Source of the DNA: Shewanella sp. Arc9-LZ
GTDB taxonomy: Bacteria; Pseudomonadota; Gammaproteobacteria; Enterobacterales; Shewanellaceae
Assembly (NCBI RefSeq): GCF_010092445.1
Contig: NZ_CP048031.1
Span: 4,092,001 to 4,156,000 of the forward strand
Length of the DNA: 64,000 bases
Reading direction: 5' to 3'
The notes below the pieces were generated by a model that saw only the letters and a list, made by a program, of their open reading frames with translations, did not search any database and was not told the origin of the DNA. Below, piece by piece: positions 41,621-50,624 of the stretch. Made by a program: the position numbers and the translations under genes. The number at the start of each line of letters is the position of its first letter. Within the stretch, counting starts at the first letter, position 1.

Positions 41621-42358
41621 ATGAGTCATATTCAGGTAAGAGATGATCAAGGCGTGCGTATCATCAGTTTTAATCGTCCAGAAAAGCGCAATGCCTTTAA
41701 TCTAGAAATGTATCAGCAATTCACAGAATACCTGATCCAAGGTGAAGCCGACAATGATATTCGTGCCTTTCTGTTCCATGGTACCGAAAACTGTTTTACC
41801 TCTGGCAATGATATCGTCGATTTTCTGCAAAGTGGTGCCTTAGATGACAATCATCCAACCGTTAAATTCTTGTTTTGTTTGTTAGATCTTAAAAAGCCTG
41901 TGGTTGCAGCGGTAACCGGAGCGGCTGTGGGAATAGGAACAACTCTACTATTGCATTGCGACTTAGTGTACGCCGACAATCAGGCTAAATTCCAAATGCC
42001 ATTTGTCAATTTAGCGCTAGTACCAGAAGCAGCCTCAAGCATCTTGTTACCCTTAATTGTTGGCCAACAAAAAGCGGCTGAACTGATTTTACTGGGCGAA
42101 GCCTTTGATGCAGAGACGGCTGAAAAATTAACCATTATTAACCGCGTGGTTGCGCAAGACGAGCTCATTAGCTTCAGTCTAGCGCAAGCAAAAAAATTGG
42201 CAGCTCTGCCACCATTATCTATGCAAGCATCAAAACGGCTTTTACGTCATAACCAGGCAGAAGTTAAAGCTCAGATGAAATTAGAATTAGTTGAGTTTGC
42301 TGAACGCTTACAAAGTAACGAAGCAAAACAACGCTTCCAAGCTTTCTTAAAAAAATAA
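41621..42358 (+). CDS. Enoyl-CoA hydratase/isomerase family protein
   Basis: 245-residue crotonase. The oxyanion-hole segments are FTSGNDIVDF and GAAVGIGTTLLLHCDLVYAD. The residue in NLALVPEAASS aligns with the catalytic glutamate of delta3,delta2-enoyl-CoA isomerases (SPEGCSS), while the first hydratase glutamate position is not conserved, so isomerase activity is at least as likely as hydratase. It is not in a fatty-acid operon here. CAGGAAG precedes the ATG. Confidence 0.85.
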   Translation: MSHIQVRDDQGVRIISFNRPEKRNAFNLEMYQQFTEYLIQGEADNDIRAFLFHGTENCFTSGNDIVDFLQSGALDDNHPTVKFLFCLLDLKKPVVAAVTGAAVGIGTTLLLHCDLVYADNQAKFQMPFVNLALVPEAASSILLPLIVGQQKAAELILLGEAFDAETAEKLTIINRVVAQDELISFSLAQAKKLAALPPLSMQASKRLLRHNQAEVKAQMKLELVEFAERLQSNEAKQRFQAFLKK

Positions 42359-42430
42359 CCACATACATCAATGCATAACCTATCTGCGGGGTAATTAAAC
42401 TTCCCCCGCTTACTCATTACTGGGCAAGCC

Positions 42431-42631
42431 TTAAAATCGAGATGTTTTTTGACTCATCACCACTGCAATCACAAAGTACGCAAGTAAACTAATACTTGGA
42501 TTGGTTAGCACTAATCCTACTGTCACAATACGAGTCCAAAGTAATGACCAGCCATATTGTTTTGCTAACTTCGCAGATACGCCACATACAATTCGAGTTT
42601 CATCTTGTAATCTATTGATTAAACGGTTCAT
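42431..42631 (-). CDS. PspC domain protein
   Basis: 66 residues. The PspC signature is clear: NRLINRLQDETRIVCGVSAK, then AKQYGWSLLWTRIVTVGLVL, then a membrane helix to LLAYFVIAVVM. PspC in the phage-shock system senses membrane stress; this copy stands apart from any pspAB. GAGAGGAT precedes the ATG. It is 50 bases after the 43-residue membrane protein gene. Confidence 0.85.
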   Translation of the reverse strand: MNRLINRLQDETRIVCGVSAKLAKQYGWSLLWTRIVTVGLVLTNPSISLLAYFVIAVVMSQKTSRF

Positions 42632-42681
42632 ATTATCCTCTCGTACTTAATAAGGTTTATTCTAAAAGCAATGAGTTAAGA

Positions 42682-42813
42682 TTAAGCTTGGTCATTAATG
42701 CTTGGCCAAAACAGCCAGCTGACTAACATCGCACACAATGCAAAACTGATAACTGGCAATAACAATAACGACATTAATGGCAGCACCAAGCCTATATTCA
42801 TCGCCCCATCCAT
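42682..42813 (-). CDS. Small membrane protein (43 residues)
   Basis: I do not recognise this family. The frame MDGAMNIGLVLPLMSLLLLP... is almost entirely one hydrophobic helix (residues about 7-36), ending in a short polar tail INDQA. Its start overlaps the stop of the upstream gene as TAATG, the same coupling seen in petABC and sspAB here, which strongly supports translation. It lies between an exported helical protein and the PspC protein. It is probably an inner-membrane partner of one of them (inference). Confidence 0.7.
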   Translation of the reverse strand: MDGAMNIGLVLPLMSLLLLPVISFALCAMLVSWLFWPSINDQA

Positions 42814-43118
42814 TACTTATTCTCAGCAGCTACAGCGGTACTCACTTGTGGTTGTTCAAAGCTAGCAAACTCTAAAGCTGAATTAATTTCAAAAACTTGT
42901 TCAGCAATTTGAGTTTGCAACGACAGCATTAACTCTTGCTTCACATTTGAAATCATCTCTTGGCTCGCTTGCGTCATATTCTGTTCTAGCGCAGCGACTG
43001 TATTAGAGATTGAAATTTCATCTGCTTGTGCCGAAACACTGGCGGTAACCAATAATGCTGCAGCAATTGATAGTTGAACACTACGGCGAATCACGTTGGT
43101 TGAAGTTAATGTAGACAT
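42813..43118 (-). CDS. Exported helical protein of unknown function
   Basis: 101 residues from the ATG after AAAGGATG. A signal peptide (VQLSIAAALLVTASVSAQA) is followed by a mature part of about 70 residues that is helical and polar (EQNMTQASQEMISNVKQELM, then QTQIAEQVFEINSALEF). No family is recognised. It is the first gene of a unit with the 43-residue membrane protein and the PspC protein, which suggests a role in envelope monitoring (inference). Confidence 0.75.
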   Translation of the reverse strand: MSTLTSTNVIRRSVQLSIAAALLVTASVSAQADEISISNTVAALEQNMTQASQEMISNVKQELMLSLQTQIAEQVFEINSALEFASFEQPQVSTAVAAENK

Positions 43119-43851
43119 AATGGCATCCTTTCTTGTGTTGGTTAATGGCAACTAAACACCCGTCTAGTTGATTACACAATAGGTATTACAAGCTGCGTGC
43201 CAACTTTCAAAAACCACTCTAACCACTTAATTTGTAAACCAAATAAATTAATTATAGTTTATATAACTGAACTAAAGTCGTGAGCAAAAAACCAACAGGT
43301 AGTAAAATTAACCATATAGTTAGTGAAAATGACCAGTGATTTTTATTAAGCATCTTAGCAAGACTAAAACGTCGTCAGAAATAGCCCAATATTACCACCC
43401 ACCGAAAAGCTACAGCGAAGTAAGTGCTTAGATGAGTGGCTGAAGTAGAGGTTAAATTAACGGCGAGATTAATAGTTGATGAATGTGATGGTTACGCTGA
43501 CAGAGTTAATGATTGAGATAATGGATGAGTTAATAATTGAGAAAATGATTGCGTGAGTGACAGGTTTAGTAACTGGATTCGTGACAATAGTTACTGACAA
43601 TAGTCAGTGACGGTCTAGTCTTTCTAGGTCTTATCATAGGTAATTGTCTTGGCCACTTTTGTCTAGCAGGCTTTATGGATTCTCGAGCTGATTTTACAAG
43701 CGAGTTAAAAATCAAAAAGCGCCTAATAAAAGACGCTTTTGATATGCTAACGGCTATTGTTAATATAACCGTCTGGGCGTTTATTTGACAACGTATTCTA
43801 TTGAAATACCTCGCGATATAACTTCTCGATATAACCTATTAATATAAAGTG
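43119..43851. other. Gene-free gap between the small operon and dusA
   Basis: About 730 bases without a supported gene. The right part (about 43430-43640) has low-complexity stretches rich in GATGA/GTTAATGA-like words. A 12-bp imperfect inverted repeat (ATCAAAA...TTTTGAT, 43711-43743) follows; it could be an RNA hairpin past dusA but lacks a clear T run. Confidence 0.4.
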
Positions 43852-44901
43852 TTATATCAAAGTCGATTCGTCACTGGCCAATGCTTCGGCATCAACAAAC
43901 TCAGCGGCTTTAAGCACTACCCCAATATCAGCATTAGGCTTATGAGCATTCTCACTTAAATGACGACGCCAGCCACGTGAACCCGGCAATCCTTGAAATA
44001 AACCAATCATATGACGAGTAATGTGGTTTAACCGACCGCCTTGGGCTAAATGAGCCTCAATATACGGCAACATTTGCTCAATCACTTGCTGACGAGTAAT
44101 CACCACGGTATCGAGTCCACACAATTGCTGATCAACTTGCGCCAATATATAGGGGTTTTGATAAGCTTCACGCCCCACCATCACTCCATCTAGCTGGGTT
44201 AGATGCAGCTTAGATTCTTCAAGGGTTTTAATGCCACCGTTAATGCTGATGTTCAAGTGTGGATAATCACGCTTTAACTGGTAAACCCGATCATAATCTA
44301 GCGGCGGAATTTCACGGTTTTCTTTCGGGCTTAACCCTTGTAACCAGGCTTTACGCGCATGAATAGTAAATGCACTACAACCTTGAGCGCTCACGGTTTC
44401 AATAAAATCCGTTAAAAACTGATAACTGTCTTGCTCATCAATCCCAATACGGGTTTTTACCGTGATCGGCATATCGGTTACCTGCTTCATCGCATCAACA
44501 CATTGCGCTACTAACGCAGGTTCAGCCATTAAACACGCACCAAAGCGGCCATTCTGCACTCTATCAGACGGACACCCTACATTGAGGTTCACTTCATCAT
44601 AACCGCGCTCAGCAGCCAATTTGGCACACGCCGCTAAATCCACAGCGTTAGAGCCACCCAACTGTAACGCTACAGGATGCTCTTGCTCGTTATAAGCTAA
44701 ATAGTCGCCCTTACCTTGTAATATAGCACCCGTGGTGATCATCTCGGTATACAACAAGGCTTTGCTCGACATAAGGCGTGCAAAGTAACGATAGTGGCGG
44801 TCAGTCCAATCCAGCATCGGCGCTATGGAAAAGGTGCGATCAAGCGTATCTGTTGGTATGACTAGCTTTGGTGTTGTATTCACTGAATTCTTTATACTCA
44901 T
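43852..44901 (-). CDS. dusA: tRNA-dihydrouridine(20/20a) synthase DusA
   Basis: 349-residue flavoenzyme reducing U20/U20a in the tRNA D-loop. [19 protein letters not shown] and [17 protein letters not shown] (FMN barrel) are present, as are [21 protein letters not shown] with the catalytic cysteine, KTRIGID and SINGGI. The extreme 5' end of the gene ([17 protein letters not shown]) is duplicated twice upstream. The 5' end of dusA is a known integration target for a family of tyrosine integrases. The gene itself is intact. Confidence 0.95.
   Translation of the reverse strand: MSIKNSVNTTPKLVIPTDTLDRTFSIAPMLDWTDRHYRYFARLMSSKALLYTEMITTGAILQGKGDYLAYNEQEHPVALQLGGSNAVDLAACAKLAAERGYDEVNLNVGCPSDRVQNGRFGACLMAEPALVAQCVDAMKQVTDMPITVKTRIGIDEQDSYQFLTDFIETVSAQGCSAFTIHARKAWLQGLSPKENREIPPLDYDRVYQLKRDYPHLNISINGGIKTLEESKLHLTQLDGVMVGREAYQNPYILAQVDQQLCGLDTVVITRQQVIEQMLPYIEAHLAQGGRLNHITRHMIGLFQGLPGSRGWRRHLSENAHKPNADIGVVLKAAEFVDAEALASDESTLI
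44833..44889 (-). repeat. dusA 5'-end segment, original copy of the repeat
   Basis: This is the part of dusA (codons for about [17 protein letters not shown]) that is also found at 45078-45134 (43 of 51 core bases identical) and, more diverged, at 46740-46785. Confidence 0.75.
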
Positions 44902-45077
44902 AGTTTGCGGTATTGATGCACCTTTTTAGCTGCATTTTGGGTAATCGTTGTTGCACAAGGAGCCAGTAAAAAAGTCATAAATTAGGCTAAAACAACTGGG
45001 CTGCCCTAAGTAATGGCTAATTATATCATTAACCCATCATCGAGAAGCAAGTGTCTACTGATTTAGGGAAAGATCAC

Positions 45078-45134
45078 GGTGCGATAGAGTGTATACGTTG
45101 GTATGGCTAGCTTTGACGTTGTATTCACTGAATT
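45078..45134 (-). repeat. Duplicated dusA 5'-end fragment 1 (candidate attachment-site remnant)
   Basis: Read leftward it encodes VNTTSKLAIPTYTLYRT, against [17 protein letters not shown] in dusA. The match includes AATTCA before the GTG codon. It is only a fragment and has no downstream reading frame. Partial dusA copies of this kind are left by elements that integrate in dusA. Confidence 0.65.
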
Positions 45135-45144
45135 AACACCTCTC

Positions 45145-45191
45145 ACGTTTTTGAGTTTTTCACACATTTTAAGACGTTTTTACACGTTTTT
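45145..45191. repeat. Three direct ACGTTTTT repeats beside the dusA fragment
   Basis: ACGTTTTT occurs at 45145, 45174 and 45184, and the block is enclosed by CCTC...GAGG. Short direct repeats next to a core site resemble integrase arm-binding sites, but no integrase is present to support this. Confidence 0.35.
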
Positions 45192-45366
45192 AGAGGCCAG
45201 GGGAACCATAATGCATTGGGCAAATGAAAGTGGGGAACCCAAATTATGGTGTCTTATAGCATTCATAAACGTGATAAAGCTGATAATACACGTCAGTAGC
45301 GTTACTTAATTCGCGTAAAGAGAGACTCGCTATTGGCAGCCACGGTTATTGATTAGTTTATTTGGT

Positions 45367-45865
45367 TTACAGTTGTTTTAATTCAGACCTAAGTGCAGAT
45401 ATTTGACGATCAATTGATTCGACTTCTGTACTGCCCTGTTGCATAACTGCGGTCATTTCTTGCGCTAGACTTTGCTGCCACTAAATTATTGTTAGCTCGC
45501 TTACCAGTGGTACGCAATTGATCGATTTTATCATCACGATCTTTGAACGCTTTTTTCCTTTCTTTTTCGAGGTTTCTAATGTCACGTTCAATTTTTTGTT
45601 TACGTAAGTATTGAGCGATTTCAGCTTTTTTATCACGCGCATTAACAGCACTATCCAGCTGCCTTGCATCTATGGTCTCGTTAGTTAGGCTTTCAGGGTA
45701 ACCTCTCGATGGTGCAACCACGCTGCCTACATTACTTAAATCTAACAGTTCGCTTTGGTCGTCGCACGGGTCTGCTTGATACTTACCATCTGCACACTTA
45801 TAGACTTCTGCAGAAGCTGAAGCTGACACCATTATTAAAATAACGATTAATGATTTTCCATCCAT
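45367..45865 (-). pseudogene. DUF4124-type exported protein, probable frameshift near the 3' end
   Basis: The uninterrupted frame (45410-45865) gives 151 residues: a signal peptide (SLIVILIMVSASASA), the DUF4124-like start EVYKCADGKYQADPCDD, and a charged coiled-coil (AEIAQYLRKQKIERDIRNLE and on). Its last about 17 residues look out of frame. A one-base shift in the AAA near 45478 continues the coiled coil as SLAQEMTAVMQQGSTEVESI... to RSELKQL and a stop at 45367. A one-base insertion, or sequencing error, is therefore likely. The function of DUF4124 proteins is unknown. It lies between two dusA fragments. Confidence 0.65.
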
Positions 45866-46088
45866 AGAACACCTCTTATTTAGTTATTTTTATTGTACAA
45901 CGATATGATTTCTCATGAAATTAAAAAACAATCTAAAACAATAGCTTAAAGTTTAAATGTGCAGAGTAATCCAAGGTTTATCTTCTTACTACCTTTCACA
46001 ACGGCACTTTTCACGACAGCATTTTTGCTTAACCGAATCGGGCTGCTCGCGCTAATGGGTACTTAATACGGCTTCAGCCGACCTATCG

Positions 46089-46490
46089 TTATTTGTATGT
46101 TCCGTTTGGCTTCTCGATACTATGCTCTGTTGGTTGCGGTGTTATTGTCATAATTTTAACACCTTCTGGTGATTCAAAACGGTGCCAAACATCTTGGGGG
46201 ATAACCAACATTTGCCCCGTCGATAAAGGGTAACGTTGCTCTACGTTATCAACTAGAAGGACTAATGTCGTTTCTCCACCTAAAATCTGAACGAACTCAT
46301 CACCTTTTGGGTGTTTCTCCCACTCACTAAAACCGGAATAATGAGCGATATATATTCCACCGTCTCTATATTCAGATAATAGCGCAAAAGCATTTTTTGC
46401 TTGTTCATTAGTGGTTTCTGGCGTTCTATGTTTCAGAAAATCAACTCGTGAAAATTGATCATTTATTGTGATTGCTACAGATTCCGACAC
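46089..46490 (-). CDS. Cupin domain protein
   Basis: 133 residues with one cupin barrel: HYSGFSEWEKHPKGDEFVQILGG (motif 1, with metal ligands His and Glu) and VIPQDVWHRFESPEG (motif 2, with His). There is no signal peptide. Single-domain cupins have many roles, so no substrate is proposed. It lies within the segment bracketed by dusA fragments and may be cargo. Confidence 0.78.
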   Translation of the reverse strand: MSESVAITINDQFSRVDFLKHRTPETTNEQAKNAFALLSEYRDGGIYIAHYSGFSEWEKHPKGDEFVQILGGETTLVLLVDNVEQRYPLSTGQMLVIPQDVWHRFESPEGVKIMTITPQPTEHSIEKPNGTYK

Positions 46491-47188
46491 TTGCTCGATC
46501 CTTGTGATACATGACGTTTAGTCATTGCGTTATTGATTTATCCTACATTTGCCATCTTATTGATGTAAAGCGATTAAATCATCTTAGCTTTTCAGGTAGC
46601 CAACACAGCGTTAAAAACATGAACTAGCTAATAGAAATTCCAAGCTGAATCATTACAATTACAGTCAGCGACTTAACATAATGAACTATCCAACATCGGT
46701 ATAATGGAAAAGAAGCGCACGAACATAACTATTGCTGTGCTTATCCGTTGGTGAGCCTCGCTTTGATGTGGTATTAACCGAATTTATCATCATTGGATAA
46801 TCAACGTTTGCAGTCTTCGCTGTCGCGTTAATTACTTTTAAGTGCATGGGTAATCAATATTAGCTCCAACTAGAAACCACCTTAGTCAGTAGCGCAATCA
46901 ATTGATGCTCAGCTCAGCCCTTGTAGCGTTAGACCGACCATAGTAAATTAATGGCTCATTCTAGATTTTTGTTACATGAATTAACTGTATAAAAATATTT
47001 TTACCGTTAATGCCACTATCAATTTCCTTTTTGTGCTCTAAGCTTAAACCTGTATTTCACTTTGCTGATATAGTCAGTATTTGTGTTAGTCAGCTACTAT
47101 AATGATAGGGCCGTGTAGCGTTACGCACTCTTTATGCCCTCTCTATATACTATGCCACCCTTTAAAATGTAGAAGGATTGCTTTGCCT
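46491..47188. other. Gap upstream of cheX containing a dusA-derived fragment
   Basis: No supported gene. It carries the second dusA 5' fragment near its middle (listed separately) and presumably the cheX promoter at the right. Confidence 0.45.
46740..46785 (-). repeat. Duplicated dusA 5'-end fragment 2 (diverged)
   Basis: Read leftward it gives VNTTSKRGSPTDK. Aligned to fragment 1 it matches at 34 of 43 bases, including AATTC before the start-like codon. It may mark the far end of a former element, with the cupin and DUF4124 genes between the fragments. Confidence 0.5.
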
Positions 47189-47656
47189 ATGAACGTTGAA
47201 TTCATCAACCCATTTCTTGTGTCTTTAATCAATGTAATCTCTACCATGGCAACAATGGATCTTAAGCCTGGTAAACCTCAATTAAAAAACCATGACCTTG
47301 CAAAAGGTGACGTATCTGGCTTGATTGGTATGGTGGGTCCTAAAACTCGCGGTTCGCTGTCGATTACTTTTGAGCAATCACTTATCCTTGAAATTATGAA
47401 TAAAATGCTTGGTGAAAAACCGGGGGTTATTAATGATGAAGTAACTGATTTAGTGGGTGAAATAACTAACATGGTGACTGGCGGTGCCAAAAACTTACTC
47501 AGCGAAAAAGGTTACGACTTTGATATGGCAACACCGGCTGTGGTGTCTGGTAAAAACCATACTATTTCTCATAAAGCGCGCGGTAAAAAAATCATGATGC
47601 CTTTTAGCCACGAATTCGGTAACGCTTTTATTGAAATTTGCTTTGAGGATTCTTAA
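47189..47656 (+). CDS. cheX: Chemotaxis phosphatase CheX
   Basis: 155 residues from the ATG at the family start MNVEFINPFLVSLINV. An AAGGA lies somewhat far upstream, so a TTG two codons earlier is also possible. CheX dephosphorylates CheY-P. The active-site E-x2-N is Glu91-Ile-Thr-Asn94 in GEITNMVTGGAKN. It stands alone and is not in a chemotaxis operon. Confidence 0.88.
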   Translation: MNVEFINPFLVSLINVISTMATMDLKPGKPQLKNHDLAKGDVSGLIGMVGPKTRGSLSITFEQSLILEIMNKMLGEKPGVINDEVTDLVGEITNMVTGGAKNLLSEKGYDFDMATPAVVSGKNHTISHKARGKKIMMPFSHEFGNAFIEICFEDS

Positions 47657-47768
47657 TCAAACATTAGAAGTTAACACCAAAGTGAAAAACTGAATCTAAC
47701 GCTGGCACCCAATTCTTAAAAACAACAGAGCCTCAAAACTACAGACCTAAAACAACAGTATCTAAAAC

Positions 47769-47807
47769 AACAATGCCCAACACGTTATCTACGTATTGGG
47801 CATTGTT
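47769..47807. terminator. Hairpin between cheX and alr
   Basis: A 12-bp perfect stem (AACAATGCCCAA / TTGGGCATTGTT) has a 15-base loop and A/T-rich flanks. It lies between convergent genes and probably terminates both. Confidence 0.65.
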
Positions 47808-47823
47808 TATATCAATCTCATGC

Positions 47824-48942
47824 TCAATCGAGCAGTTCAACCAACACTCGTGGCGTAAGCTTAGTGACTAATTCATAAGCAATGGTACCAATGTGTTCGG
47901 CCACTTCTTCTACTGCAAGCGCTTTACCCCACAGCTGAACACTATCGCCGACGTTATCTTGTGCATCGGCACCTAGGTCTACGGTTAACATGTCCATAGA
48001 CACTCGACCAACTATCGGTACTCGGCGGCCGTTAATCCATACCGGTGTGCCTTCTGGGGCATTACGTGGGTAACCATCACCATAACCAATGGCAACAACC
48101 CCTAAGCGAGTGTCTTTTTTAGCGGTCCAAGTTGCACCGTAGCCGACACTATCGCCGGCTTTATGTTCGCGCACAGCTATCAGATTGGATACTAATTCCA
48201 TCGCCGGAATTAATCGATGATTAACGCCCCTATCACCTACTACCGGAGATACACCATAAAGCGCAATGCCGGGTCTTATCCAGTCGGCTTGGCTTGTTGG
48301 CCAAAATAAGGTACCTGCAGAATTTGCTAAGGTGCGATCGCCTTCTAAGCCACTAATCAATTGCTCAAAGGCATTCATTTGCGTTTGAGTAAGGATATTA
48401 TCGGGTTCGTCGGCGCAGGCAAAGTGAGTCATTAAATGAATCGGCTTAGCCACTTGCGGACAAGCCAGCAAACGCTGATAAATACTGTCGAACTGCTCAA
48501 GACTAAAGCCAATACGATGCATGCCAGTATCAATTTTTATCCATACGGTGACAGGCTTATCTAGCGTGATAGTTTCAAGCATTTGCAATTGCGATTCATG
48601 ATGAACCACAGTATCGATATTATGACTAACTAGTGTGGGTAAATCTGACTGACGGAAAAAACCCTCTAATAATAAAAGCTTACCTTTTACGCCGCCTTCT
48701 CTGAGTTGCAATGCTTCTTCAAGCCTTGCCAAACCAAACCCATCTGCGCCGCCATGATACTTGCCGACACTTTCTACATAATTTAATAAGCCGACACTTT
48801 CAGCCACATTTAATAACCCATGGCCATAACCATTGGCTTTAACCACTGCCATAATTTTGCTATTGGGCGCAATAAGGCGCAATTGTGCCAAGTTACTTTG
48901 CAATGCGTAACGACTGATTTCTGCACGAGGAAAAGGTTTCAA
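47824..48942 (-). CDS. alr: Alanine racemase
   Basis: 372 residues. The PLP lysine is Lys35 in [11 protein letters not shown]; the second-domain tyrosine is in SVGYGATW. It makes D-alanine for peptidoglycan. Compared with the usual family sequence there is a short insertion right after the PLP motif, where LLNVAESVG is followed by LLNYVESVG: a 27-base in-frame tandem duplication. Otherwise normal. In Shewanella alr commonly follows dnaB, as here (same strand). Confidence 0.94.
   Translation of the reverse strand: MKPFPRAEISRYALQSNLAQLRLIAPNSKIMAVVKANGYGHGLLNVAESVGLLNYVESVGKYHGGADGFGLARLEEALQLREGGVKGKLLLLEGFFRQSDLPTLVSHNIDTVVHHESQLQMLETITLDKPVTVWIKIDTGMHRIGFSLEQFDSIYQRLLACPQVAKPIHLMTHFACADEPDNILTQTQMNAFEQLISGLEGDRTLANSAGTLFWPTSQADWIRPGIALYGVSPVVGDRGVNHRLIPAMELVSNLIAVREHKAGDSVGYGATWTAKKDTRLGVVAIGYGDGYPRNAPEGTPVWINGRRVPIVGRVSMDMLTVDLGADAQDNVGDSVQLWGKALAVEEVAEHIGTIAYELVTKLTPRVLVELLD
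48763..48816 (-). repeat. 27-base tandem duplication inside alr
   Basis: Two consecutive 27-base units (48763-48789 and 48790-48816) share GCCGACACTTTC and ATTTAATAA on plus and differ only in the middle. They add nine residues near the active site without breaking the frame. Confidence 0.85.
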
Positions 48943-49087
48943 TAGGTTGCCTTAATTAACAATAAATAACATGGCGCGGCTTGCTGTCTGTTAAGAGGTT
49001 TAGGGCCATGAATGCAACCTCATTAACAGAGATAAACTAATATCATAAATAACGATACTAAAAACACAAATACAGTCTAATCAATGA

Positions 49088-50494
49088 TTAATCTTCTTCA
49101 AATTGCGGCCCAGCATAGTTATCAAAGCGAGAGAATTGACCTTGGAATACCAGACGAATACGACCAATAGGTCCGTTACGTTGCTTACCGATAATGATTT
49201 CTGCGGTGCCTTTATCTTCAGAGCTGTCGTTATACACTTCGTCGCGATAGATGAACATAATTAAATCGGCATCCTGCTCAATCGCACCCGATTCACGTAA
49301 GTCAGAGTTAATTGGGCGTTTATCGGCTCGTTGCTCTAGCGAGCGGTTAAGCTGCGACAATGCAATAACAGGTACTTCTAATTCTTTGGCTAAGGCTTTT
49401 AATGAACGAGAGATCTCTGAAATTTCTAAGGTACGATTATCTTTTAACGACGGTACCTGCATTAATTGCAGGTAATCGATCATGATCATTGATAAACCGC
49501 CATGCTCACGCGCAATACGTCTGGCACGACTGCGCACTTCGGTTGGGGTTAATCCTGAGCCATCATCGATGTACATTTTACCTTGTTCAAGCATGATACC
49601 CATGGTTGAAGACACGCGCGCCCAATCTTCATCGTCTAATTGACCTGTACGAATTTTGGTTTGGTCTACACGGCCAAGCGAGGCTAACATACGCATCATA
49701 ATCTGTTCTGACGGCATCTCGAGACTGAAAATAAGTACTGGCTTGTCTTCATTCATGGCGGCTTGTTCACACAAGTTCATCGCGAAGGTGGTTTTACCCA
49801 TAGAAGGACGCGCGGCTACAATAATTAAGTCGCCAGACTGAAAACCTGCGGTCATTTTATCTAAATCATTAAAACCACTTGAAACACCTGTCACACCGTT
49901 ATGGGGATTGTTATAAAGCTGCTCAATTCTATCGACGGTTTTTTCAAGAATGCTTTTAATGTTTTCCGGGCCTTCATTGGCATTGGTACGCATTTCTGCG
50001 ATTTTAAAGACTTTGGTTTCAGCCAAGTCTAATAATGCACTTGAATCACGGCCTTCTGGGTTATAACCCGCATCGGCAATTTCGTGGGCAACGGCAATCA
50101 TGTCACGTACTACGGCACGTTCACGCACAATGTCTGCGTAAGATAGAATATTACCGGCGCTGGGGGTATTTTTGGCAATTTCGCCTAAGTAAGCAAAGCC
50201 GCCAGCATCGTCTAATTGATCTTCAATTTCGAGCTGTTCGGATACGGTAATTAAATCCAGCGGTTGGCCCGATTCCATTAAACGTTGCATAGCCGTGAAA
50301 ATCATTCGATGAGAACGAGAATAAAAATCTTCTGGCACAACCGCTTCAGAAACACGATCCCACGCTTCAGCATCTAGCATCAATCCACCTAAAACGGATT
50401 GTTCTGCTTCTATTGAATGAGGAGGCAATTTTAATGCATTAACTTCTACATCTCTTTGCCTGTTTCTTGCTTTAAAAGCACCTTGCTGTGACAT
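49088..50494 (-). CDS. dnaB: Replicative DNA helicase DnaB
   Basis: 468 residues from the ATG after GGGAGTG (MSQQGAFKARNRQ). The N-terminal domain (PPHSIEAEQSVLGGLMLD) is joined by a linker to the RecA-like domain, with Walker A ARPSMGKTTF, SLEMPSEQ, the Walker B region MIMIDYLQLM and RDLRESGAIEQDAD. It unwinds DNA at the replication fork. No intein is present. It lies upstream of alr in the minus direction. Confidence 0.96.
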   Translation of the reverse strand: MSQQGAFKARNRQRDVEVNALKLPPHSIEAEQSVLGGLMLDAEAWDRVSEAVVPEDFYSRSHRMIFTAMQRLMESGQPLDLITVSEQLEIEDQLDDAGGFAYLGEIAKNTPSAGNILSYADIVRERAVVRDMIAVAHEIADAGYNPEGRDSSALLDLAETKVFKIAEMRTNANEGPENIKSILEKTVDRIEQLYNNPHNGVTGVSSGFNDLDKMTAGFQSGDLIIVAARPSMGKTTFAMNLCEQAAMNEDKPVLIFSLEMPSEQIMMRMLASLGRVDQTKIRTGQLDDEDWARVSSTMGIMLEQGKMYIDDGSGLTPTEVRSRARRIAREHGGLSMIMIDYLQLMQVPSLKDNRTLEISEISRSLKALAKELEVPVIALSQLNRSLEQRADKRPINSDLRESGAIEQDADLIMFIYRDEVYNDSSEDKGTAEIIIGKQRNGPIGRIRLVFQGQFSRFDNYAGPQFEED

Positions 50495-50624
50495 TAACAC
50501 TCCCAATTTCCAACGACTTTATAAAATATGGTATAACACCGTGGTCTAGCTTAATTTGCCGTCATTACCGATTAGAATAACAGCTCCGTCAAACGGAAAT
50601 AAAATAATTATTTAAGGAAAATAC

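Noticed and set aside
42386..42409. GCGGGG/CCCCGC hairpin after the enoyl-CoA hydratase gene as a terminator
   Set aside because: Only six base pairs with a 12-base loop and no T run on either strand; too weak to annotate.
43430..43640. Degenerate coding sequence in the gap before dusA
   Set aside because: Recurring GATGA/GTTAAT words suggest simple-sequence drift; every frame is broken by stops and no protein family is recognisable.
45103..45309. 68-codon plus-strand frame next to the dusA fragment
   Set aside because: It starts inside the antisense of the dusA fragment and runs through the ACGTTTTT repeats; no coding character.
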